Origin: an uncultured Hyphomicrobiales bacterium | GTDB lineage: Bacteria; Pseudomonadota; Alphaproteobacteria; Rhizobiales; Beijerinckiaceae | Length of the DNA stretch: 64,000 nucleotides | Assembly: GCA_903902915.1 (NCBI GenBank) | Contig: CAIUWR010000001.1 | Location: 42,700-106,699 of the forward strand | Reading direction: 5' to 3' | Shown: positions 49,827 to 58,001 of the stretch, one piece after another | How the letters are laid out: every line of letters begins with the position of its first letter | Position numbering within the stretch: the first letter of the stretch is position 1 | The notes under the pieces: model-generated | Told to the model about the DNA's origin: nothing | The model's input: only the letters and a program-made list of their open reading frames with translations | The model's database searches: none | Made by a program: the position numbers and the translations under genes

Positions 49827-50447
49827 ATGAGCGCGTCACGCTCGAAACATTGGGTTCGCGGGTTGGCCCTCGTGGCGGCTTTCGGAGCTGGCCCGATGGT
49901 TGGCAGCCTCCCTGCGCAAGCGCAGTTTTCCGGTTTCTGGGGCTTTCTCCGGAGCGAACCGCCTCCGCAGCTGACGCTGGACGCGCTGGCCAAGCGCCTT
50001 GGCGGCGCTGGCTATCGACATCTCGCGATACGCATGAATGGCGGCGTCTACCTTGTCGATGCAAGCGACAGGAGCGGCAAGCCCGTGCGGCTTGTCGTGG
50101 ATGTGAAGGACGGGACGATCCTGCAACGGTTCGCCACATTGGCCCCCCACATGAACGCGCCCGATGGCGGCGTCGCCTCGCCCGGTCCGGGTTTTGCGCC
50201 TTCGACCGGCGCGCCGACGCAACCGGCCCTTTCCGGCGCGAAGCAGCGCCCGCAGACGCCCCGAGTCAGTCCCGCGCCCTCAGCTGCGACGGTCACGCCT
50301 GCGGCCGCCCCGCCCGAGCCGCTCCAGCAACCGCCGCAGGCTCCCGTAGTGGCGACCGCGCCACCCGCCGAACAGCCTCCCGCCTCGGCTCCCGTCCTCG
50401 TGGGTCCAGGATACGCCAACGGCGTGCCCATCAATCCGCTGGATTGA
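49827..50447 (+). CDS. Secreted protein with PepSY-like N-terminal domain
   Basis: ATG 49827 follows AGGAG (49816-49820) and gives 206 residues; the longer frame from 49779 has no ribosome binding site. A signal peptide is followed by SLPAQAQ (about residue 32). Residues about 50-110 (LTLDALAKRLGGAGYRHLAIRM, YLVDASDRSGKPVRLVVDVKDG) look like a PepSY-type domain. The C-terminal half is Pro/Ala-rich and probably unstructured. It is thus a periplasmic or surface protein of unknown role. Confidence 0.65.
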   Translation: MSASRSKHWVRGLALVAAFGAGPMVGSLPAQAQFSGFWGFLRSEPPPQLTLDALAKRLGGAGYRHLAIRMNGGVYLVDASDRSGKPVRLVVDVKDGTILQRFATLAPHMNAPDGGVASPGPGFAPSTGAPTQPALSGAKQRPQTPRVSPAPSAATVTPAAAPPEPLQQPPQAPVVATAPPAEQPPASAPVLVGPGYANGVPINPLD

Positions 50448-50473
50448 AAAGGGCGCCCCTGAAGGCGCCCTTC
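50447..50473 (-). terminator. Terminator between the secreted-protein gene and hsp20
   Basis: AAGGGCGCC (50450-50458) pairs with GGCGCCCTT (50465-50473) around a 6-base loop. Read on the - strand it runs into TTTT, so it is best as the hsp20 terminator and may also serve the + strand gene. Confidence 0.7.
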
Positions 50474-50490
50474 GAGATGGTCACACGGGT

Positions 50491-50952
50491 TCAAGCGGCC
50501 TGGCGGGACGCCTCGACCATTTTGCCGCCGCCGATTTCGATGCGGCGCGGCTTCTGCGCTTCTGGGATCTGGCGGACCAGCTCCACATGCAGCAGCCCGT
50601 TCCGCAGGCTTGCGCCCGTCACCTCGACATGGTCGGCCAGCTGGAAGCGGCGCTCGAAGGCGCGGGCGGCAATGCCCTGGTAGAGAACTTCCGGCTGCGG
50701 CGCGCCTTCCGGCTTGCCTTCCCTCGAGCCACGAATCAGAAGCACATTCTCCTTGACCTCGATGGAGAGCTCCTCCTCGGCGAAGCCCGCGACGGCGAGG
50801 GTGATGCGGTAAGCGGTCTCGCCGGTCCTCTCGATATTATAGGGAGGGTAGGTGACGGCTCCCTCCGCGCCCGAGACCTGATCGAGCAGGGAGAACATCC
50901 GGTCAAAGCCGACTGTGGAGCGGTAGAGCGGCGAAAGATCAAAGTGACGCAT
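50491..50952 (-). CDS. Small heat-shock protein Hsp20 (IbpA type)
   Basis: A 153-residue holdase. The alpha-crystallin domain runs about 35-135 (YRITLAVAGFAEEELSIEVK, LLIRGSREG, RRFQLADHVEVTGASLRNGLL) with a short N-terminal arm starting MRHFDLSPLYRSTVGFDRMFSLLD and a tail. It binds unfolding proteins for later refolding by DnaK and ClpB. The upstream region can form a ROSE-like RNA thermometer, so its translation is probably temperature-controlled, and its transcription is likely dependent on RpoH. Confidence 0.93.
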   Translation of the reverse strand: MRHFDLSPLYRSTVGFDRMFSLLDQVSGAEGAVTYPPYNIERTGETAYRITLAVAGFAEEELSIEVKENVLLIRGSREGKPEGAPQPEVLYQGIAARAFERRFQLADHVEVTGASLRNGLLHVELVRQIPEAQKPRRIEIGGGKMVEASRQAA

Positions 50953-51060
50953 GGTTCATATCCTCGTTTGAGCGACATGGATGACCCGGGGCAGCCAGAT
51001 TGCGGCCCCACCGGGCGCCTGTTTCGCGCGTCCAATAGCGGCCCGCGCAGGAAAAACGTG
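50953..51060 (-). promoter_or_regulatory. ROSE-like RNA thermometer upstream of hsp20
   Basis: Just before the start codon the - strand transcript forms a hairpin (50958-50978): AUGUCGCUC, loop AAAC, GAGGAUAU. It contains the UCGCU motif facing the AGGA ribosome binding site, with one bulged G. This is the core of ROSE elements that repress Hyphomicrobiales hsp genes at low temperature. A further GC-rich hairpin lies upstream (about 50985-51010). Seen by pairing only. Confidence 0.6.
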
Positions 51061-51151
51061 GGAATGGGGCCGCAAGATTGCAAGAGGCGAACAGCTCCGC
51101 TTTCCGGCGCGCGCAGCGGCGCTATAAGAGAATGCTGGAGCCTGCGAATCG

Positions 51152-52126
51152 ATGAAATTGATCCCCACCCAGGACAATCCTGCGCCCGCAGGCGGTTTCC
51201 CCGCCCTGCTCCGCGCTGTCGATGGCATGACGATCCGCGCAGCGCGCTGGCATCCCGAAGGTCCATGCGTGGGCACGGTGCTCATTTGCGCCGGTCGGGC
51301 GGAGTTCATCGAGAAATATTTCGAGACGGTGGGGGAGCTGCTTGCGCGCGGGCTGACAGTGGTCGCCTTCGACTGGCGTGGACAGGGCCTTTCCGGACGC
51401 GAACTCAGCCATCGCAGCAAAGGGCATATCGACGATTTTTCCATCTATGAACGCGATCTGGATGCGATCACGACTCAGGTTCTTGAGCCTTTTTGCCCAA
51501 AACCCTGGTTCGCCCTCGCCCATTCCATGGGCGGCGCCATCCTCATCGCCCAGTCGCGCGCAGGCCGATCGCCCTTTGCGCGGATTGTGACGACGGCGCC
51601 CATGATCGACCTCTACCGGCTGCGGGCGCCGCGCCTCGCACGGGCGCTGGCCGAGATCCTTGATGCGGCGGGTCTGGGCGGCGCCTTCGTTCCGGGCGGC
51701 AATGCGCGGGGCCTCATGTCGCACGCCTTCGATGACAACGTGCTGACCTCCGATCAGGCGCGGTTCGAGCGCTTCACCCAAATCGTGGCCAGGGCGCCGG
51801 AGCTGGCGATCGGCGATCCGACCATCGGCTGGATCAATGCGGCCTTTCGCCTGATGGGCGACTTCGCGGACGCTGAATATCCGCGCCGTGTGCTCACCCC
51901 GATGCTGGTGTTTTCCGCTGGCGCCGACCGCGTCGTCGACAGCCGCGCGGTCGAGAGCTTCGCCCATCGGTTGAAGGCCGGGCGCGTGATCGCGCTCCCC
52001 TTCGCCCGACATGAAATCCTCATGGAGCGCGACACGATCCGCAGTCAGTTCTGGGCGGCCTTCGACGCCTTCATACCAGGCTCGGTGGTTCCCGATCAGC
52101 CTCTGGCCAAGAGTTCCATCGCCTGA
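51152..52126 (+). CDS. Alpha/beta hydrolase, lysophospholipase (PldB-like)
   Basis: A 324-residue serine hydrolase. Nucleophile motif is AHSMGGAIL (Ser about 130), the acid is in FSAGADRVVDS and the base is His in FARHEILMERD. FDWRGQGLSGR (about 74-84) is a common PldB/monoacylglycerol-lipase feature. It may cleave lysophospholipids or small esters. Its last 31 bases overlap the end of the convergent hisN gene. Confidence 0.82.
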   Translation: MKLIPTQDNPAPAGGFPALLRAVDGMTIRAARWHPEGPCVGTVLICAGRAEFIEKYFETVGELLARGLTVVAFDWRGQGLSGRELSHRSKGHIDDFSIYERDLDAITTQVLEPFCPKPWFALAHSMGGAILIAQSRAGRSPFARIVTTAPMIDLYRLRAPRLARALAEILDAAGLGGAFVPGGNARGLMSHAFDDNVLTSDQARFERFTQIVARAPELAIGDPTIGWINAAFRLMGDFADAEYPRRVLTPMLVFSAGADRVVDSRAVESFAHRLKAGRVIALPFARHEILMERDTIRSQFWAAFDAFIPGSVVPDQPLAKSSIA

Positions 52127-52896
52127 GCATGCGCCCGTTTGTCGCCAGCCGCGATGATCGCGCCGCCCTTGGCGGGGCTCCCGCCATCCCAGCTGGTGAT
52201 GATCCCGCCCGCACCTTCCACGATGGGGACGAGGGCGACGATGTCGAAAGGCTTCAACCCGCTCTCGATGACCAGATCGACGTGGCCGGCGGCCAGCATG
52301 CAATAGGCGTAGCAATCGCCGCCGTAGCGGGACAGCCGCACCTTTTCTTCGACCCGCTGGTAAGGCTCCAGAGTGCCGGGCGCCAGCAGGGCCGGATGGG
52401 TGGTCATGAGGGTGGCTTCCGCCAGAGTGGCGCAGGGCCGCACATGCAGGCGGCGCTCGACGGGCTTGTCCTTGAGGCCAACGCCCCGCCAGGTGGCGCT
52501 GGCGCCGTCGCCGCTGAAACGCTCGCGCGTGAAGGGCTGGTTCATGACCCCATAGCAGGGACGTCCCCCATGCTGGAGCCCGATCAGGGTGCCCCAGACC
52601 GGCATCCCCGAAATGAAGCTCTTGGTTCCGTCGATCGGGTCAAGCACCCAGACCCATTCGGCGTCCTCCCGCTGATCGCCGAATTCCTCGCCGATGATTC
52701 CATGGTCGGGGAATGAGGCGTTGATCAGTCGGCGCATCGCCGCTTCCGCCGCACGGTCCGCTTCCGTCACCGGATCGAACACGCCGCCGCGGGACTTGTC
52801 GTCCGCGCCGATGGAGGTGCGAAAAAAGGGCAGGATCGCCTCGCCGGAAACAGTGGCCAGCTCCTCCACGAATTGCGCGAAATCGACGGGCTTCAT
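52096..52896 (-). CDS. hisN: Histidinol-phosphatase HisN, inositol-monophosphatase fold
   Basis: A 266-residue enzyme starting at ATG 52896. Metal-binding motifs of the inositol-monophosphatase superfamily are present: GEEFGDQ (Glu-rich loop), WVWVLDPIDGTKSFISG (DPIDGT at 90-95) and the C-terminal LKPFDIVALVPIVEGAGG. The histidinol-phosphatase type is favoured by PIDGTKSFISGMPVWGTLIGL, but a general inositol monophosphatase (suhB/cysQ type) is the alternative. It lies just downstream, on the other strand, of the MmgR-like sRNA pair. Convergent overlap with the lipase-like gene. Confidence 0.82.
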   Translation of the reverse strand: MKPVDFAQFVEELATVSGEAILPFFRTSIGADDKSRGGVFDPVTEADRAAEAAMRRLINASFPDHGIIGEEFGDQREDAEWVWVLDPIDGTKSFISGMPVWGTLIGLQHGGRPCYGVMNQPFTRERFSGDGASATWRGVGLKDKPVERRLHVRPCATLAEATLMTTHPALLAPGTLEPYQRVEEKVRLSRYGGDCYAYCMLAAGHVDLVIESGLKPFDIVALVPIVEGAGGIITSWDGGSPAKGGAIIAAGDKRAHAQAMELLARG

Positions 52897-53091
52897 GTCC
52901 GGGGTCTCTCCTGCTCGCCATTGGGCGCAACCGCTTCCTCTTACATGAGCCGCCGGGCTGGCGCGAGTGGCTGGTCGCCTTTGGAGACATCGAATGGGAG
53001 AAGGCTGCGACATTCCGCCACACGGGCCGGATCCGCGCCGCGCTTGCTTTTTGTGCACTGCGGTATTATCCATACCGCTATGCAGCAACCT

Positions 53092-53168
53092 TGTTGCTGC
53101 TGCCCTTCTTGGGCGTTTCCTCCCTTGACTTGGGGCCGCTTGTGCAAACGAGCGGCCTCCTTTCTTTT
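53092..53168 (+). ncRNA. MmgR-like (alpha-r8 / suhB family) small RNA, copy 1
   Basis: The proposed transcript has a 5' hairpin (GCCC UUCUU GGGC), a single-stranded UUUCCUCCCU motif, and a terminator hairpin GGCCGCU/AGCGGCC (53134-53157) followed by TCCTTTCTTTT. This is the layout of the alphaproteobacterial MmgR sRNA, whose UUUCCUCCCU segment pairs with ribosome binding sites. MmgR affects polyhydroxybutyrate storage in Sinorhizobium. The 5' end is estimated. The 68-base block 53101-53168 is identical to copy 2. Confidence 0.6.
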
Positions 53169-53307
53169 CAAGGTCGACCAGCGGCAGGACCGCGCGTTTT
53201 CGGCCCAACCGTAAGTGACAAATTTACTACGCCACGGGATATTGGCGCCATCCCCCTTGTCATCGAACGCCGTCCGAGTCATGGGGATCAGGTGCGGCGC
53301 TTTGCGC

Positions 53308-53383
53308 TGCGCAGATGCCCTTCTTGGGCGTTTCCTCCCTTGACTTGGGGCCGCTTGTGCAAACGAGCGGCCTCCTTTCTTTT
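53308..53383 (+). ncRNA. MmgR-like (alpha-r8 / suhB family) small RNA, copy 2
   Basis: Identical to copy 1 for 68 bases (53316-53383), with the same UUUCCUCCCU motif and GGCCGCU/AGCGGCC terminator (53349-53372) ending in a T-rich tract. The sequence upstream differs (GCGGCGCTTTGCGCTGCGC), so each copy probably has its own promoter and could respond to different signals. The 5' end is estimated. Confidence 0.6.
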
Positions 53384-53388
53384 TCAGG

Positions 53389-53413
53389 GCCCTGATCTTT
53401 CTCAGGGCTTTTT
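53389..53413 (+). terminator. Additional terminator after sRNA copy 2
   Basis: GCCCTGA, a 6-base loop, TCAGGGC (53389-53408) and TTTTT (53409-53413). It is a second stop six bases past the sRNA terminator; it may catch read-through from copy 2. Confidence 0.75.
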
Positions 53414-53462
53414 CCTTTTCAAGGGCCGCTTCCGGCCAGATGGCTTTACTGGACGTCGGCGC

Positions 53463-54401
53463 TCATTCTGCGGCCAGGCTTTGCTTTCCCGCCCCTTCGG
53501 CCACATCAATCAGCGCCAGCATGACTTTCCGCAGGTCGTCCTGCAACGCCGTGAAACCTGGCGTGCGCGCGAGGGTCGCCTCATCCAGATAAAGTCCACG
53601 ATTGATCTCGATCTGCAAGGCGTGCCAGCCAGCGGAAGGATCGCCGTAATGTTCGGTGATGAAACCGCCAGCATAGGGCTTGTTGCGCACCACCGCATAG
53701 CCCAGCGCCCGCAACCGGCTTTCCGCCACGTCCATGAAAACCGGATCACAGCTGGCGCCATAGCGGTCGCCCAGCACGAAATCAGCCTTGATCCGATCCG
53801 AACGCCCCGCGTTGGAGGGCATGGAGTGACAGTCCACCAGCACAGCCGCACCATTCCGACGCCAGGCTTCCTGCATCAGGCCCCGCAACGCCGCATGCCA
53901 GGGCATGTAGAGGCTCTCGATGCGCGCAAGCCCCTCCGCCACATTCAACCGCCCGGCGTAAATCTCTCTGGCCTCGCCCACGACGCGCGCGATGGTCCCC
54001 AATCCTCCCGCCACGCGCAGGGAGCGGGTGTTGGCGAAGGCGGGCAGACGGCCCTCGAACATCCGGGGATCAAGTTCATAGGGTTCGCGGTTCACATCCA
54101 TATAGGCGCGCGGAAAGCGAGCGCGCATGAGAACGGCGCCCAGTTCCGGCGCCGCCCCGAACAGCTCGTCCACATAGGCGTCCTCCGAGCGGCGCAGGGT
54201 CAGCGGGTCAAGCTGCGCCGCGTCCAGAAAAGCGGCCGGATAGACGCTGCCGGAATGGGGCGACGAGAAAACCACCGATCTGGCCACGCCCTGCGGGCGC
54301 AACACCTCAAAAGCGACCGCCAACTCCGGATCGCGCGACGCCATATGGCTGTCGGCGTCGACCGGGCGCAGGCGGGAAGCTTTCTGGTTGAAATGGTCCA
54401 T
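53463..54401 (-). CDS. N-formylglutamate amidohydrolase (HutG-like family)
   Basis: A 312-residue member of the N-formylglutamate amidohydrolase family. SSPHSGSVYP (about 46-55) and VLVDCHSMPSNAGR (near 187-200) hold the metal-ligand His residues, and HALQIEINRGLYLDE is also conserved. In histidine catabolism the enzyme yields glutamate and formate; the family also includes uncharacterised relatives. It does not sit with hut genes here. It is divergent from cpdR, with 200 bases between. Confidence 0.82.
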   Translation of the reverse strand: MDHFNQKASRLRPVDADSHMASRDPELAVAFEVLRPQGVARSVVFSSPHSGSVYPAAFLDAAQLDPLTLRRSEDAYVDELFGAAPELGAVLMRARFPRAYMDVNREPYELDPRMFEGRLPAFANTRSLRVAGGLGTIARVVGEAREIYAGRLNVAEGLARIESLYMPWHAALRGLMQEAWRRNGAAVLVDCHSMPSNAGRSDRIKADFVLGDRYGASCDPVFMDVAESRLRALGYAVVRNKPYAGGFITEHYGDPSAGWHALQIEINRGLYLDEATLARTPGFTALQDDLRKVMLALIDVAEGAGKQSLAAE

Positions 54402-54601
54402 TGACGCTCGCGGATATGGTGCTTCAGTGTGCCTCGTGGATCAGGGCCTGTCCATCCCGTGAACCGGATTGGCGCCGGCCACGCCGACACGTGGGGCCGG
54501 GAACAAGGAAGAATTAACGCTGCGGCCCAGATTCAGGGCGACGTTCACCAATCGTTTACCCGCCGTTGGTCCTATGGGGTCGCGTAACTTCCGAGGGTGA
54601 T

Positions 54602-54982
54602 ATGAACGAGACAGCCGCCGCATCGACGAAAATCCTGCTTGCGGAAGACGACAACGATATGCGTCGCTTCCTTGTGCGGGCTTTGCAGAACGCGGGCTTT
54701 GACGTCGCCTCGTTCGACAATGGCCTTTCGGCCTACAACCGCCTGCGCGAAGAGCCCTTCGAGCTGCTCCTCACCGACATCGTGATGCCGGAGATGGATG
54801 GAATCGAACTGGCGCGCCGCGCCACCGAACTCGATCCCGACATCAAGGTCATGTTCATCACCGGCTTCGCGGCGGTGGCGCTCAACCCCGACAATAACGC
54901 ACCCAAAGACGCCAAGATCCTGTCGAAGCCCTTCCATCTGCGCGACCTCGTCAGCGAAGTGCAGCGACTTTTGGCGGCTTGA
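54602..54982 (+). CDS. cpdR: Cell-cycle response regulator CpdR
   Basis: ATG 54602 behind GAGGGTG gives 126 residues: a stand-alone receiver domain. The phospho-acceptor is Asp59 (LLLTDIVMPEMDG), acidic pair AEDD at 14-17, and Lys109 in LSKPFHLRDLV. IKVMFITGFAAVALNP and SKPFHLRDLVSEVQRLL closely match Caulobacter CpdR, which when unphosphorylated primes ClpXP and promotes degradation of CtrA, PdeA and other substrates. A longer start at 54566 is not used. tRNA-Val follows 88 bases downstream. Confidence 0.88.
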   Translation: MNETAAASTKILLAEDDNDMRRFLVRALQNAGFDVASFDNGLSAYNRLREEPFELLLTDIVMPEMDGIELARRATELDPDIKVMFITGFAAVALNPDNNAPKDAKILSKPFHLRDLVSEVQRLLAA

Positions 54983-55070
54983 TCATATTGTTCAATCCAG
55001 CGCTTGCGCAGGCGCGGGCTTGCCGTTATACCCCAATTCGTTCCGTGGCCCTCGCTTGCGTGGGTCGGTC

Positions 55071-55145
55071 GGGCGCGTAGCTCAGCGGGAGAGCACTACC
55101 TTGACATGGTAGGGGTCACAGGTTCGATCCCTGTCGCGCCCACCA
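55071..55145 (+). tRNA. tRNA-Val(GAC)
   Basis: Acceptor stem GGGCGCG/CGCGCCC, D arm, anticodon loop TTGACAT with GAC (about 55102-55104), variable loop, T arm GTTCGATCC and discriminator A followed by encoded CCA (55143-55145). The cloverleaf is complete. It decodes GUC and GUU. The 3' end is a likely integration site, since a tyrosine integrase gene and foreign DNA follow. Confidence 0.95.
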
Positions 55146-55448
55146 TCCTTCCAAAGGGGAAGGGTGGTAACGGATGGAACCCACCATCACCGTGATGCGG
55201 TCATGCGTCACCATATGCGCCTTCGGCGCAAAATGCTCCACTCTCCTTCTCCATCGTGATACCTTGACTCTAGTGCCGCCACGCTGACTGCGGAATCCTG
55301 TTACAAAATTCTTCAGTCAGCAGCGCCAACGACATAGCCCCGAAACCCCAGCAAACCGCAGCCCATAGCGGTTGCTCTTTCCACAGTCATTCCGCAGTCT
55401 TGTAGTGGGCGCTGCTATTGCGCTTGCTGTAATAATTGCGGAGATGGC
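55146..55448. other. Left end of the integrated element, possible att and arm sites
   Basis: 303 bases between tRNA-Val and the integrase without a gene. An 11-bp inverted repeat GACTGCGGAAT (55286-55296) / ATTCCGCAGTC (55389-55399) and the segment GGGCGCTGCTATTGCG (55407-55422) stand out. The latter recurs at 57972-57987 with one change. These may be integrase or excisionase arm sites. Confidence 0.4.
55407..55422 (+). repeat. Direct repeat copy 1, upstream of the integrase
   Basis: GGGCGCTGCTATTGCG, 27 bases before the integrase start. It matches 57972-57987 at 15 of 16 positions, and a TGTAG lies just before both copies. The pair brackets the integrase, IHF-like and DUF6641-like genes. 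Confidence 0.5.
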
Positions 55449-56636
55449 GTGGGACGGAAGCCCAACGCAGATACGATAAGGCTCATAGCGGGCGTCACGC
55501 TCAAGCGACACCCAAGAACAGCCATCTGGCAGCTATCCTGCTCAGCGCACAGCCAAACGATCCGCAAGAGCCTGATGACCACCGATGAGACGGCGGCGAG
55601 GCTGGCGGCTCTGGACTACTACCAAGCCCAGCGTGAGCACATCAGGCTGGGCAAGGCTTTCAACCGAGTGTCGTTCCCAGAAGCAGCCACAGCCTACCTC
55701 CAGACCGTCATAGGCAAGAGCAAGCGTGACTATCACGCTGAGACCATCGACCGACACCTCTTGCCCTACTTCGAGAACTTCAAGGATATCCGTCAGGTCA
55801 CGGCAGGCAAGGTTAGCGATTATCTGGTTCATCGTCGAACCAAGAATGCCCGAGAACCAGAGCCACAGACCCTGAACCGAGAGAACACGGTGCTGAGGCA
55901 GCTGCTGGCATATGCCGCCATCCAGCAGTGGTTGCCCGAGAAGGTCCTCGTTCCCCACATCAACCAGTCACTGACAGCCCGAAGACGCAGGAACTTCACG
56001 CCTGCTGAGTATGGGCTGCTGGTCAGGACGGCTCGGCGGCGCATCCAGGAGGCGATGGACAATCCCCGAGAGAGGCATGTGGCAGATCAACGCCGCCTGC
56101 TGCTGGACGCCATCGTGATCATGGCGAACAGCGGGCTGAGGGTGGATGAACTACACAAACTCAACTGGCGTGGTGTACTGTGGGCAGATGGCGACATACA
56201 GCTGGAGCGGGCTGGCAAACGGCGCAGCAATCGCAGGCTGGTGCTCAATGAGAGCGCCATTTTCGCGCTGAAGCGTATCGCAAAGCGGCGTCAGTTGTGG
56301 CTTGGGAGACGACAGGAGAGCACCGAGCTTGATCCTCTAGAGCCAGTCATGAGCTTGCCCAGTGGCATCCCAGTCACTTCGTTCAAGAAGCAGTTCAGGA
56401 CCTTGTTAGATGCCTGCGGGTTTGAATACAGGAACGCCGCAGAGCGCCATTCATTGACCAGCCTGCGCCATACATACGCGACGCGACTGCTGACGAGGAA
56501 GCACAGGGCGAGACCCACTGTCAGCGCACTGGCGAAACAGATGGGCACATCAACCAAGATGATCGAAGCGCACTATGCCCATGACACGGTCGAAGATTAC
56601 CGTGATGACATCAGAGGCAGGGGTGGCAAGCGGTAA
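55449..56636 (+). CDS. Tyrosine recombinase (integrase) of the element
   Basis: A 395-residue integrase, GTG start at 55449 (no closer in-frame ATG before residue 43). The N-terminal part holds an arm-binding region and a core-binding domain (about 75-175; YLQTVIGKSKRDYHAETIDRHLLPY). The catalytic domain shows Arg231 (NSGLRVDELHKLNW), Arg340 (LTSLRHTYATRLL) and Tyr376 (MIEAHYAHD). The first catalytic His of the HxxR pair is Thr337, as in some other integrases. It lies next to tRNA-Val and reads away from it, the usual layout for an integrative element or prophage. Confidence 0.9.
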   Translation: MGRKPNADTIRLIAGVTLKRHPRTAIWQLSCSAHSQTIRKSLMTTDETAARLAALDYYQAQREHIRLGKAFNRVSFPEAATAYLQTVIGKSKRDYHAETIDRHLLPYFENFKDIRQVTAGKVSDYLVHRRTKNAREPEPQTLNRENTVLRQLLAYAAIQQWLPEKVLVPHINQSLTARRRRNFTPAEYGLLVRTARRRIQEAMDNPRERHVADQRRLLLDAIVIMANSGLRVDELHKLNWRGVLWADGDIQLERAGKRRSNRRLVLNESAIFALKRIAKRRQLWLGRRQESTELDPLEPVMSLPSGIPVTSFKKQFRTLLDACGFEYRNAAERHSLTSLRHTYATRLLTRKHRARPTVSALAKQMGTSTKMIEAHYAHDTVEDYRDDIRGRGGKR

Positions 56637-56670
56637 AGACAAGATCAAGTGCTATCCCAATTGACAAGCA

Positions 56671-57060
56671 ATGCTTTTTACGACCAAAAATTGCAAAAGG
56701 TTGAATATCATAAGGTGGGGTAAGGAATTGACGACAGGTGTCGAGCGCGAACGGACAATCACACTCACACGAAAAGAGTTGGCAGAAGCTGTCTATGCCG
56801 CTGTATCTCTGCCTCGCAGTGAGGCCGCAGCATTCGTCGAAGAAGTAATTGGTGAGATCTCCGATGCTTTGGTTAGGGACGGTGAAGTCAAGTTCACGAA
56901 TTTTGGAACATTCAAAGTCAGTTCCAAGCCGGAGCGTGTAGGGCGAAACCCTAAGAGCGGTGACGCCGCCATTATCACTTCAAGGCGTGTTCTCACCTTC
57001 AAGGCTGCTGCTGGGTTGAAGAGAAAGATCAACGGTGGCGGTGATGAGGCGGCTGATTGA
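56671..57060 (+). CDS. IHF/HU-family DNA-bending protein on the element
   Basis: A 129-residue protein; the conserved domain starts about residue 28 (ITLTRKELAEAVYAAVSLP) and includes FTNFGTFKV, the intercalating RVGRNPKSGD arm (about 90-99) and RRVLTFKAAAGLKRKING. It is closest to IHF-alpha. The extra N-terminal 25-30 residues may be untranslated: a TTG at 56728 behind AAGGAA would give a shorter protein. It probably helps integrase action or element gene control. Located 34 bases downstream of the integrase. Confidence 0.82.
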   Translation: MLFTTKNCKRLNIIRWGKELTTGVERERTITLTRKELAEAVYAAVSLPRSEAAAFVEEVIGEISDALVRDGEVKFTNFGTFKVSSKPERVGRNPKSGDAAIITSRRVLTFKAAAGLKRKINGGGDEAAD

Positions 57061-57116
57061 AATTGCGAGAGGCACAGCCTGCGACAGCCGTGTCCCTCAA
57101 TCTTGCCTACCTATAT

Positions 57117-57545
57117 TCAAGCAGCCTTCGCTCGAGGCTTCTGTCCTGTCTTCTGTGTAGCTGAGATAGCAGCATCCAGCTCACCAGCTTCAACTGCTGC
57201 GACGACAGCGTCGATGGTTGCGACAAGGTTGTCTTTAGCGCCAACAGCGATGGCTGACTTGCCTTTGTCCAGTTCTAATCGCCTGCTGCCATAATTGATG
57301 GTGAGGTAGCACTGCCCAAGTGGATCGACATACCACCAACGCTTCACTCGCTTCTGCCTCTCAACCAATCGCTTCTCGCCATCCTCGCCTTTGCGCCAAC
57401 GCTGCGTCACTGCGACGAACATGGGATCGCTTGCCAGTCCTCGCTGCTGCTGTAGCTGCGTGAGCAATTTGGCACGGCGCAGTATGATCGGGTCATTGCT
57501 ACGCTTTGTGGCTACGACGAAATTCAAAGTCTTCAACACGCTCAT
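57117..57545 (-). CDS. DUF6641-like small protein
   Basis: A 142-residue protein beginning MSVLKTLNFVVATKRSNDP. The pattern SNDPIILRRAKLLTQLQQQ, then RVKRWWYVDPLGQCYLTINYGSRRLEL and AVEAGELDAAI resembles DUF6641 proteins found on integrative elements and plasmids. The sequence has many charged helices and a basic tail, with no enzymatic motif. The GGAG ribosome binding site lies beside a palindrome (TATCAGT/ACTGATA, 57556-57573) that could control it. The function is unknown. Confidence 0.6.
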   Translation of the reverse strand: MSVLKTLNFVVATKRSNDPIILRRAKLLTQLQQQRGLASDPMFVAVTQRWRKGEDGEKRLVERQKRVKRWWYVDPLGQCYLTINYGSRRLELDKGKSAIAVGAKDNLVATIDAVVAAVEAGELDAAISATQKTGQKPRAKAA

Positions 57546-58001
57546 TGTCAGCTCCTATCAGTTGCTACTGATACAAGCTTGTTGTCGAACTGCGCGATGG
57601 ACAACCGAAAAGACATCGAGATTGAGTGTTTTTGAGCGAAAATCTGGCCGGCTAAATCCGCCACGATTTCTCATACTAGCACTGGACTAGACCGACATAT
57701 TGCAGTCGGTTTTACTACTGGACAAGCGATCTTTCTGCCGATCAGCCAAATAAATCGGTTGACGCATTTTGATGCAGAACGCACGTTTACATCATAACGC
57801 TGTGTTAATATGAGAAGTCGTGGCTGATTGAGCGAGCCGGGTTCCTGTGCCAAACACGCACGGCTGACACTGCAAATAGCGCCGCTCGTTAAACGCTATT
57901 AGAGCTTCGTGCAGCAGCTTTAAGGGTGCCGCGCTACGTGGGTAGCAGGGCCGTGAAAGTGGGCAGCTGTAGGGCGCTGCTATAGCGACATTTTCTATCT
58001 C
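57546..58001. other. Intergenic stretch between the DUF6641-like and coiled-coil genes
   Basis: 456 bases without a supported gene. It holds the palindrome at 57556-57573, the second copy of the GGGCGCTGCTAT repeat (57972-57987), and the left arm of a 13-bp inverted repeat (57962-57974) whose right arm is 58017-58029. The stretch is more AT-rich than the backbone. Confidence 0.5.

Larger units (their letters stand above)
52897..53462. other. Region without protein genes holding two tandem sRNA-like repeats
   Basis: 566 bases without a supported protein gene. It contains a 68-base direct repeat (53101-53168 and 53316-53383), each copy ending in a terminator, a 7-bp palindrome GCGGTAT/ATACCGC (53060-53078), and a third terminator at 53389-53413. 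The two repeats are listed separately. Confidence 0.8.

Noticed and set aside
57671..57853. A 60-codon frame on the - strand in the 57.5-58.0 kb gap
   Set aside because: No ribosome binding site or similarity; the stretch looks like a spacer with repeats.
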